Part shown: one piece after another, positions 51,762 to 59,572 of the stretch
Position numbering within the stretch: the first letter of the stretch is position 1
How the letters are laid out: each line of letters begins with the position of its first letter
NCBI RefSeq assembly: GCF_026342015.1
Contig: NZ_JAPENL010000001.1
Location: forward strand, 1,922,001 to 1,986,000
DNA: 64,000 nt
DNA from: Micromonospora lupini
Lineage (GTDB): Bacteria; Actinomycetota; Actinomycetes; Mycobacteriales; Micromonosporaceae
Direction of reading: 5' to 3'
Translations under genes and position numbers: made by a program
Notes under the pieces: generated by a model
The model's input: the letters and a program-made list of their open reading frames with translations, nothing else
What the model was told of the DNA's origin: nothing
Database searches by the model: none

Positions 51762-52430
51762 TTACAACCACTGCTCATCGATGTTGCCGGCGTACAGGTA
51801 GGCGGTGCGGTGGGTCGACAGCCCGGACGGCTCCGGCTCACCCGAGTACACGGCAGCGAGCAGGCCCGGCCGGTACCACCAGCCGTTCGTGATGCCACCA
51901 ACCTCTGCGATCGGTTGCATCGCGGTCAGGTCAAGCTGGTCAACGGCCGGACCGGTCAGCCTGGTGACCGTGTCCGCGACGTCCATCGCCGCGTACGCCA
52001 GAGCCAGGGCCTCAACCCAGCCGTCGATGCTGCGGTGCAACGCGACCCACTGCCCATCATCGCCACCGGCGATACCGAACGTTCCGTCCGGGCCGATCAG
52101 GAACGCATACGGCACAGCGGTGCGTTGCGGCCCGGCCTCGAAGAACCAACCCTGGGGAGCAAACGTGTCTTCCCATTCTGGCGTGTCCACACGGAGCATT
52201 CGCGGGCCTGCGGCATCCTCGGTCATACCCGGCGCGGACGGCAGGACAAGGCCACCCCACCGGGCCTGAAACGCCTCGGCGCGGTCGATGACCTCGTTGG
52301 GAATTTGCGCCTCCTGCCACGCGCCTCGAAACTCACTCACCGGCGGCACGTCGAGCCAAACTCCGTGATTATTGACGAACGAACGGGCCCGTCTGCTCAA
52401 ACCCGTCGGCGGCCGACGCAACCCCAACAC
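51762..52430 (-). CDS. Unassigned protein, SUKH-like appearance
   Basis: About 222 residues from GTG 52430 (LGLRRPPTGLSRRARSFVNNHGVWLDVPP). Later blocks are LRVDTPEWEDTFAPQGWFFEAGPQRTAVPYAFLIGPDGTFGIAGGDDGQWVALHRSIDGWVEALALAYAAMD and QPIAEVGGITNGWWYRPGLLAAVYSGEPEPSGLSTHRTAYLYAGNIDEQWL. The middle region, with a GPDG and a helix ending the fold, is reminiscent of SMI1/KNR4 (SUKH) immunity proteins, without certainty. The start lacks a ribosome binding site and the upstream frame is open, so the N-terminus is unsure. Confidence 0.55.
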   Translation of the reverse strand: MLGLRRPPTGLSRRARSFVNNHGVWLDVPPVSEFRGAWQEAQIPNEVIDRAEAFQARWGGLVLPSAPGMTEDAAGPRMLRVDTPEWEDTFAPQGWFFEAGPQRTAVPYAFLIGPDGTFGIAGGDDGQWVALHRSIDGWVEALALAYAAMDVADTVTRLTGPAVDQLDLTAMQPIAEVGGITNGWWYRPGLLAAVYSGEPEPSGLSTHRTAYLYAGNIDEQWL

Positions 52431-52556
52431 ATCCGCATGGTATCCAGCTACTGGATGCGTGTTGAGGCCGCCGACAAGGCGCGCGACCGTGGGCGTGCCT
52501 CGCGATCGACCGCTGCGGCAGGTCTGTGGACGCGTCCGGCAGTGCTGGCTCCGGGC

Positions 52557-52637
52557 GGTCCGCTGGTGCTGGTCCACCCCCGGCATCGCTACCTCAACAT
52601 CGGCTTCTATCGCGGCGCCGACAACCCGCCGTTCTGA
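52557..52637 (+). pseudogene. Short remnant resembling a DUF1801-type C-terminal segment
   Basis: The plus-strand frame ending at 52637 reads GPLVLVHPRHRYLNIGFYRGADNPPF. The HPxxxYxNxGFxRGA pattern is typical of DUF1801-like proteins. Only these 26 residues match anything, with no plausible start upstream, so it is a fragment at best. Confidence 0.3.
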
Positions 52638-52707
52638 GCCGTAACAGGCCCGAAACTACCGGTTGAAAATCCTGGAATTTTCTGCCAGCCTGGGAGCCAT
52701 CGACACG

Positions 52708-52721
52708 TGTGAACGTTAACA
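52708..52721. promoter_or_regulatory. LacI-type palindrome upstream of the secreted-hydrolase genes
   Basis: TGTGAACGTTAACA matches its own complement at 12 of 14 positions around a central AACGTT, as in operators of LacI-family sugar regulators. It lies about 100 bp upstream of a xylanase-like remnant and 400 bp upstream of the polyester hydrolase. A second inverted element, GAAAAT-cctgga-ATTTTC-like, lies near 52663-52682. Confidence 0.45.
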
Positions 52722-52814
52722 AGATCCTTTCCCCCTGGAGGCACCACACCCGGGCGTCAGGCCCACTCACCCGTCCGCCGAGCAGAGGATCGGCCTGATT
52801 TCCCGGGACCGTCC

Positions 52815-53024
52815 CACCGGGACACCCGACTCCGAACACTCACGATTTCCGGAACGGACGCGATAGTTGCGGTCCTGGGCGTAGCACTGCTGCCCAATCT
52901 CGCCCAGGCCGCCGGGACGACTCTCGGTGCCACCGCCGCCCAGTCCGGCCGGTACTACCACCAGGGCGTTCTCCCCGCTCCGGCGGCGACTACGGCCGCC
53001 TGCCGTACCGGCCGGGTCTGCTGA
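52815..53024 (+). pseudogene. 5' remnant of a secreted xylanase-like gene
   Basis: A 69-codon frame without its own start: a hydrophobic signal stretch IVAVLGVALLPNLAQAAG, then TTLGATAAQSGRYYHQGV, then unrelated sequence to a TGA. LGAxAAQSGRYF is the mature N-terminus of actinobacterial GH10 xylanases. The remainder of the enzyme is missing. It appears that the 5' part of such a gene, possibly with its regulatory region, remains ahead of the polyester hydrolase gene. Confidence 0.6.
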
Positions 53025-54601
<1,577 letters not shown>

Positions 54602-54620
54602 GACCTGCCGGAGTGCGAAC

Positions 54621-54651
54621 GGGCGGGCTCGGCAGCACGCCGAGCCCGCCC
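54621..54651 (+). terminator. Rho-independent-type hairpin
   Basis: GGGCGGGCTCGGC (54621-54633) pairs perfectly with GCCGAGCCCGCCC (54639-54651) around AGCAC. It closes the polyester hydrolase transcript; no T-run follows. Confidence 0.88.
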
Positions 54652-54748
54652 TCGCCACGTCTCGCACTGCCCAGGCTTTCCCGCATCCGTACCGGCTGGA
54701 CATGACCGCTTCGGGTCCACGGCGAGTGTCGCAACGCCGCCTCGATCG

Positions 54749-55042
54749 TCAGTCGAGGCCTTCGATGATGCGGAAGTCGCGCTCGACGGCGTCGCCAAGT
54801 ACGGCCAGCGCCTCCTGGTAGGCCGCACTCGCACGTGCGGCGACCGCCTGATCGAAGCTGTCGAACTCGATCAGGATGGTGCGTCCGGCGATTCCGGCGT
54901 CGTGTGCGACGACCCGGCCGTCACGGGCGATAACCCGTCCGCCCCCGGCCCGGACGGCCAAAGCAGCCAGCTTGTTGTAGGCGGCCAGCTTCTCGGGGTC
55001 GGAAATGGTGCGGTAGGCGCTTACCCAGTAGCCCTTGGCCAT
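54749..55042 (-). CDS. DUF1330-family protein
   Basis: A 97-residue protein with the DUF1330 pattern: MAKGYWVSAYRTISDPEKLAAYNKLAALAV, RAGGGRVIARDGRV and ILIEFDSFDQAVAARASAAYQEALAVLGDAVERDFRIIEG. It has a ferredoxin-like dimeric alpha/beta-barrel fold. AGGAGG precedes the ATG. It is the last gene of a MarR-MFS-DUF1330 run, 30 bp after the MFS stop. The biochemical role of DUF1330 proteins is unclear. Confidence 0.85.
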   Translation of the reverse strand: MAKGYWVSAYRTISDPEKLAAYNKLAALAVRAGGGRVIARDGRVVAHDAGIAGRTILIEFDSFDQAVAARASAAYQEALAVLGDAVERDFRIIEGLD

Positions 55043-55072
55043 GTTTACCTCCTGTGTGTTCGGAATAGGTGG

Positions 55073-56491
55073 TCAGATCCGTGGCCGGCGGGCGAGGGCA
55101 AGGCTGACCATCGTCGTGATCGCCATCGCGGCGACGCCGACCACCGCCGCTGTCGTGTAGGCGTCGTCGTTCGGGAAGAGGCGGCCCGTGGCGGTGCCGC
55201 CGGCCAGGACCAGACCGCCGATGGCGCTGCCCAGGGAGTACCCGACGCTGCGGACGACGTAGTTGAAGCTCATGGCGCTCGACGTCTCGCTCCTGGGGGT
55301 GGCGGCCAGGATGACGCCGGGCATGGCGGCCGAGAAGATGCCGACGCCGAAGCCCAGCACGCCCATGGCCACGAGCAGTTCGGGCAGGTTGGACCGGGCG
55401 GTGGCGAACAGGACGAACCCGCCGCCGACGAGGGTGGCGCTGCCGGCCAGGAGCAGGGGACCGTCGATCCGTTCGCGGATCCGCTGCGTGAGCTTGCCGG
55501 CGAGGAACCCCAGCACGGAGAACGGGATGAGGACCAGTCCCGCCACGAAGGTCGTCAGCCCGAAGCCGTACCCGGCGCTGTGCGGCGTCTGCGCGTAGCG
55601 GGTGATGAGCGTGAGCAGGAGGTACATGCCGCACCCGCCGACGAACATCGCGATGTTCGCCCCGGCGACCGCCGGATGCCGTACCGCCCGAACGTCGACA
55701 AGGGGCGTCGTGGTGCGCAGTTCGGAGACGGCCCAGACGCAGAGCAGGAGTACGGCGGCGACGGCAAGGGTCACCGCCACGGCGAGGTGTTCGCTCCACA
55801 GGCTCCTCTCGCCGGCCAGGAACAGGACGAGGAGCAGTCCACCCGCCAGGGCGAGCGCACCGGTCACGTTCACGTGAGCGGAGCGGCCTTCGGGAGCTGC
55901 GGGCATGGAGCGCCACGCGGTCACGAAGGCGATGGCGGTGACGAGCAGGCCGAAGCCGTAGGCGGCCCGCAGCCCGCCGAACTCGGCGAGCAGCGCGGCC
56001 AGCGGGTAGCCGACACCGGCTCCGATGATGGAGACCACCGAGATCAGGGCGATGGTGGCCGCGCTGCGCTCCTCGGGAAGATGGTCACGGGCCACGCCCA
56101 TCATCAGCGCCGTGAGACCGAGTCCGACTCCTTGGGCCGCTCTGCCCACGAGCAGCCAGGCGAACGGCAGCGGCAGCACGGTGAGCGCGCTGCCGACGAC
56201 GACGATCGCCAGCGTGCCGAGAATCGTGGCTCGCCGGTGCGGACCGGCTCCGAGCCGGCCGAGAACGGGTGTGGCGACGGCGCCGCTGAGCAGGGCGATG
56301 GTCAGCGTCCACTGCGCGCTGTCGAGGGAGACGTGGAACGTGGTCGCCACGCTGGTGATGAGCGGCGTCCCGAGGCTGGCGACCGCCGCCACGACCAGGG
56401 CTACGAACAGCAGGGCGGGGACCAGTAGACGTGTCTCGGAACGTATCTGGGCACTGCTCACGGGCTGGTCATGAGCCGGGGCCTCGGTCAC
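55073..56491 (-). CDS. MFS transporter, drug-efflux type
   Basis: A 472-residue membrane protein of the major facilitator superfamily. Twelve or more hydrophobic segments include the first helices LLVPALLFVALVVAAVASLGTPLI and SAQWTLTIALLSGAVATPVLGRLGAGPHRR, with the conserved GRLGAGPHRR loop and VGRAAQGVGLGL motif. This is the DHA-type proton antiporter family that exports drugs or metabolites. GTG at 56491 overlaps the MarR stop as GTGA and is preceded by GAGAGGAG. The MarR protein presumably controls it. Confidence 0.88.
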   Translation of the reverse strand: MTEAPAHDQPVSSAQIRSETRLLVPALLFVALVVAAVASLGTPLITSVATTFHVSLDSAQWTLTIALLSGAVATPVLGRLGAGPHRRATILGTLAIVVVGSALTVLPLPFAWLLVGRAAQGVGLGLTALMMGVARDHLPEERSAATIALISVVSIIGAGVGYPLAALLAEFGGLRAAYGFGLLVTAIAFVTAWRSMPAAPEGRSAHVNVTGALALAGGLLLVLFLAGERSLWSEHLAVAVTLAVAAVLLLCVWAVSELRTTTPLVDVRAVRHPAVAGANIAMFVGGCGMYLLLTLITRYAQTPHSAGYGFGLTTFVAGLVLIPFSVLGFLAGKLTQRIRERIDGPLLLAGSATLVGGGFVLFATARSNLPELLVAMGVLGFGVGIFSAAMPGVILAATPRSETSSAMSFNYVVRSVGYSLGSAIGGLVLAGGTATGRLFPNDDAYTTAAVVGVAAMAITTMVSLALARRPRI

Positions 56492-56946
56492 CTGTCGGAC
56501 TCCTCTCGGGTGTGGCTATCGAGCTCCGCCAGATGCAGCAGCGCCGGAAGGGCTGCTGCCAGTGCCTCGACCTCGTCGACGGTGAGGTCGTCGATCAACC
56601 GCGCGTACGCGTCGACGCCCGCCTGGCGTCGCGTCCGGACGTACGACGCGCCGGCCTCGGTCAGGCACACAAGCGTGACCCGCTTGTCGGACGGATCGCC
56701 CGTCCGCTCGACCAGCCCGGATTCCTCCATCACCCGGACCAGGACGGTCATCGCGGGCTGGGTGACGCCCTCGGCCGTGGCCAGATCGGTGATCCGTCGC
56801 GGGCCGGTCTTGTCCAGGGTGGCCAGGGTGGCGGCGGACGTCAGGCTCATGTCGCGGGGAAGGCGTCGCACGGCCCTGGTGGCCAGACCGTAGAGGGCTG
56901 ACCCGATGGCATCGGAAGCGCCGCGCGCGGCGTCTCGGTGAGTCAC
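56488..56946 (-). CDS. MarR-family regulator
   Basis: A 152-residue MarR-type repressor: SLTSAATLATLDKTGPRRITDLATAEGVTQPAMTVLVRVMEESGLVERTGDPSDKRVTLVCLTEAGASYV is the winged helix with the DxR wing motif, and the dimerising helices lie at either end. GTG at 56946 is the start. Its stop overlaps the transporter start by 4 bp. The AT-rich near-palindrome 56961-56977 directly upstream is the likely autoregulatory site. Confidence 0.88.
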   Translation of the reverse strand: MTHRDAARGASDAIGSALYGLATRAVRRLPRDMSLTSAATLATLDKTGPRRITDLATAEGVTQPAMTVLVRVMEESGLVERTGDPSDKRVTLVCLTEAGASYVRTRRQAGVDAYARLIDDLTVDEVEALAAALPALLHLAELDSHTREESDR

Positions 56947-56960
56947 GGCGAAAGCATAGC

Positions 56961-56977
56961 AGATTTATATTAACTCT
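56961..56977. promoter_or_regulatory. Candidate MarR operator
   Basis: AGATTTATATTAACTCT is an imperfect 17-bp inverted repeat (outer AGA/TCT, inner TTA/TAA arms) in an AT-rich patch 15 bp upstream of the MarR start, with weak outer GCATA/TATGC arms. Its position suits autorepression. Confidence 0.5.
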
Positions 56978-57139
56978 TTATGCATCTCCCGAGCAGGGTC
57001 CGGCGCACCGTCGGCCACAGTCGAGACGCGCCTCGCATCCAGCTCCAGACCCAGGGCTCGGCGGCCCATTAACTGATCCCACCGGTTCGACCGGGGCTGG
57101 TAGCGTGCGCCGAACATGAAGATCATGGGGGAAACATCG

Positions 57140-57628
57140 ATGAACCGAACTCGACTCGTCCTGACTGGCGTGGCCGCTGCGGCCACGATCGCGATGTCCG
57201 GCTGCGATCCGCAGCCCGACTCCGAGGACACCGCAACCTCGCCGTCCCCGGCTGCCTCGAGCGCCGCCCCGACCGGCGGTACGGCCACCACCGCGACAAG
57301 CGCCGCGGCCAACGACGCGGCCACAGTGAAGGCCTGCGCCGACATCAAGAAGGACATCAAGGACAACGCGGCCAAGATCACCAAGGCCGAGAAGATCGGC
57401 CCGCCGGCTGGGCACTTCGCGGTCAGTGCCCAGTGGGCCGCCGGTTCGGTCGCGATCCTGGCGCACTCGATCGGTGCCAACGAGGCAGTCAACGCCGCCT
57501 CCGAGAAAATCCAGAACGAGATGATGGGCCTGAGCGACGCGTACAACAAGTCCGCCGACGCCAAGCCCAGCAAGAAGGCCCTGGAAGCCGCCATCAAGGA
57601 GCTGGACACCGCCTGCTCGGCCGCCTGA
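57140..57628 (+). CDS. Small secreted lipoprotein of unknown role
   Basis: A 162-residue lipoprotein: MNRTRLVLTGVAAAATIAMSGC gives a type II signal with Cys in MSGC. An Ala/Ser/Thr/Pro-rich linker follows, then a helical domain (KACADIKKDIKDNAAKITKAEKIGP, VSAQWAAGSVAILAHSIGANEAVNAASEKIQNEMMGLSDAYN and KKALEAAIKELDTAC). Two Cys near the ends of the helical domain could be bridged. GGGGGAAAC lies before ATG 57140; ATG 57116 in frame is a poorer start. No family name is supported. It is divergent from the MarR operon and followed by a hairpin. Confidence 0.72.
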   Translation: MNRTRLVLTGVAAAATIAMSGCDPQPDSEDTATSPSPAASSAAPTGGTATTATSAAANDAATVKACADIKKDIKDNAAKITKAEKIGPPAGHFAVSAQWAAGSVAILAHSIGANEAVNAASEKIQNEMMGLSDAYNKSADAKPSKKALEAAIKELDTACSAA

Positions 57629-57645
57629 CCGGTTCGACCACGCGA

Positions 57646-57680
57646 TCGGCGGTGGCCGTCACCCGGACGGTCACCGCCGA
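57646..57680 (+). terminator. Hairpin after the small lipoprotein gene
   Basis: TCGGCGGTGGCCGT (57646-57659) pairs with ACGGTCACCGCCGA (57667-57680) with one mismatch and a 7-nt loop. Confidence 0.75.
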
Positions 57681-57773
57681 TTCGCTTGTCCGCCCCCGTT
57701 TCGAGGCACCGGGGGTGGTGCCGAACGACATGGCGCACAACCCTTCAGCCTCAGCGGCCTACGGGGACGTCGG

Positions 57774-57989
57774 ATGACGGACCCACAGGTGAGCCGTGGG
57801 CGACTGCTCGCCACCGCCCTGCGCTCTACTGCATCCGAACCGACGCGGGTTCCCGTAAGCGCGGTGTCGCCACCGCGCTTACCCGGGAGGCCCTGCGCAT
57901 CATCCGGGAGACCAGCCGGCCCGTCGGGACGCTTCAGACGACGAGCCGCTGTACCGCACGTCCGGATCGGGCTCGGGCTACGGCTGCGC
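57774..57989 (+). pseudogene. Mixed gene remnants before the cupin gene
   Basis: From 57774 the frame MTDPQVSRGRLLATALRST resembles the Tat-type start of the GH95 protein at 62417 (MTDQPLSRRRLLATAALT). About 40 bp later another frame reads ALYCIRTDAGSRKRGVATALTREALRII, which looks like the acetyl-CoA motif of a GNAT acetyltransferase. Neither continues as a gene. This is debris of at least one lost gene; the assignments are tentative. Confidence 0.35.
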
Positions 57990-58481
57990 TCAACGCACGA
58001 GACCGCGCCAGGGGCGTCCTTCCGTTCCCGGAAGCTGGGTCGTGTTCATGCGCTTGTCGATCTCGGCGAGTTGCTCCTCGGTCGGGTTGGGGCCGACCCG
58101 GCCGAGCTCCTCGAAGAGCTTTTCGTTACCAGCCGGCGCGCTGATGAACAGCACCTTCCCGCCGGTCTGCGTGACGAACGTGTGGTAGGCCCCACGGGGA
58201 ACGACAACCGTCGTGCCGGGCCCCCCGCAGAACTCGGCATCGCCCACCCGGAACTGGTACTCCCCCTCCAGGACGAACATGACCTTCATGAAGTCGTGGT
58301 GGGCATGGGGAGGGTTCTCGGTGATCACGTCGTGGTGGAACAGGAATGCACCGAGGGCCTCTCCGACCTCGGCGCCCCGCACCAGGATCTCCGGCCGATG
58401 CGGACCGTTGAGCTGAATCAGCTCTCCCTCCCCAGGTGCGACAGCCCAGCCGTCAGGACCCCAGTCGGCGTTCGTAACCAT
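57990..58481 (-). CDS. Cupin-domain protein
   Basis: A 163-residue single-cupin protein. The first motif region is FHHDVITENPPHAHHDFMKVMFVLEGEYQFRVGDAEF, with His/Glu-type metal ligands; the second is GTTVVVPRGAYHTFVTQTGGKVLFISAPAG. ATG at 58481 is chosen because GGGGGGAAC lies upstream. The C-terminus (KLFEELGRVGPNPTEEQLAEID) resembles small cupins that bind or oxidise unknown metabolites. The substrate is unknown; it could be an epimerase, dioxygenase or sensor. Confidence 0.82.
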   Translation of the reverse strand: MVTNADWGPDGWAVAPGEGELIQLNGPHRPEILVRGAEVGEALGAFLFHHDVITENPPHAHHDFMKVMFVLEGEYQFRVGDAEFCGGPGTTVVVPRGAYHTFVTQTGGKVLFISAPAGNEKLFEELGRVGPNPTEEQLAEIDKRMNTTQLPGTEGRPWRGLVR

Positions 58482-58986
58482 CGTTGTTCCCCCCTTGCTT
58501 GGATGTTGTGACGAGGCAGTGGAGATCGCCGCTGTCAACGGACCATTCCCCGAGACTCGGGACGGCGCGAAACGACCACCCGGCCCACATTTGTGGCGGC
58601 GATCCATATAGTTCGCCGATCCGGCCCAGCGCCGTGATGGCCCCCGTCCTGGCAGGCGTCCTCGGCGTCCGGCCCGGGTCCGAGGATCCAGCGCACGGTC
58701 TCGTCGACCGCTGGCGATCTTGACTCAAGCCGCACAGCTCGACGTTAGTTGCGGTTTGTGAACAAACTCTTCCTCGGCGAAGCGGAGTCTCGGCCGCGCG
58801 TTGCCGCTGCCGGGACGCGCCGGGTCAACTGAACGAAGATATCGATGGTGAACAACCGCAGCGATATGTTCATGGCCTGGCCCGCCGTGCGGACAAGGGC
58901 CATGCGTTGATCGATCGGCAGCCTGTATTCGCCGCAGGCCCGGATGGACGACCAGGCCGACGACAAGACTTGAATTCGCTTGTGAA
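58482..58986. other. Stretch without a supported gene
   Basis: About 500 bp between the cupin gene and the RidA remnant. Open frames on the minus strand lack homology and good starts. The first 20 bp hold the cupin ribosome binding site. AT-richer patches around 58836-58870 and 58968-59040 suggest old regulatory or mobile-element debris, but I can name nothing. Confidence 0.5.
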
Positions 58987-59271
58987 TCATCTACCGGATT
59001 GAGGGCAGACGAAGCTTCCTTCGATTTCGACAAGTAAAGATTCGGCCGCAAGCCCTGCCACGAGGACGAGAGTGTTGCCTGGGAATTCACCTTCGGGAAA
59101 CCACCCGGCGTAGATCTCATTCCGGACCGTGTTGAACTCGTCGAGAGTGTCACGACCGACGATAAATGTCGTTGGTTTGATCAGGTCGGCGGGGTTGGCG
59201 CCCTGTGACGCCAGCAGACTCTCGATGGCGGCGAAGACGAGGCGGGCCTGATGTGGACCGGCTTCTCGCAT
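58987..59271 (-). pseudogene. N-terminally truncated RidA-family protein
   Basis: A 94-residue frame with the C-terminal two thirds of a RidA/YjgF protein: HQARLVFAAIESLLASQGANPADLIKPTTFIVGRDTLDEFNTVRNEIYAGWFPEGEFPGNTLVLVAGLAAESLLVEIEGSFVC. Intact RidA proteins are about 130 residues with an N-terminal strand and GxxxFxSGQ block that is missing. The ATG at 59271 has no ribosome binding site and in-frame sequence upstream is unrelated. The conserved Arg expected near the C-terminus for 2-aminoacrylate deamination is not evident. It is probably non-functional. Confidence 0.6.
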
Positions 59272-59572
59272 CGCCGGCGCTCGGGGCGACGGTCGCCCGT
59301 CTGCGCAGCGGCGTGCCGACGACCCTTTCGTCCTACCTTTGCTGCGGCTTTTGTAGAGATTGATGGAATTTCAGGCGTCGGCAAAAGATAGATGGGTCCA
59401 AATCCTTGACTCGGTGCCCATGTTGCCGGTTAATCACATCTACATGTCGACCGTGTTCACCCGCCCGGGTGGTCGACGATGACGGCGGACCGTCGAATCG
59501 ATTCGACGACCGTCAGAAACGGGGCCTTGACCTGGAGTTGTGAGGCTCTCGGACGAGTCGCAGGAGGTTACC
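59272..59572. other. Regulatory region upstream of the GH2 gene
   Basis: About 300 bp without a gene. It has AT-richer sequence at 59335-59450 and a perfect palindrome at 59492-59507, annotated separately. The GH2 ribosome binding site GGAGG is near its end. Confidence 0.5.
59492..59507. promoter_or_regulatory. Perfect 16-bp palindrome upstream of GH2
   Basis: GTCGAATCGATTCGAC is identical to its reverse complement and lies 65 bp before the GH2 start codon. Its size and position suit an operator for a LacI- or ROK-type sugar regulator, none of which is encoded nearby. Confidence 0.5.

Noticed and set aside
54902..56428. Plus-strand frame of about 500 codons
   Set aside because: It is antisense to the MFS transporter and DUF1330 genes and consists of Gln/Gly/Arg-rich text without a domain.
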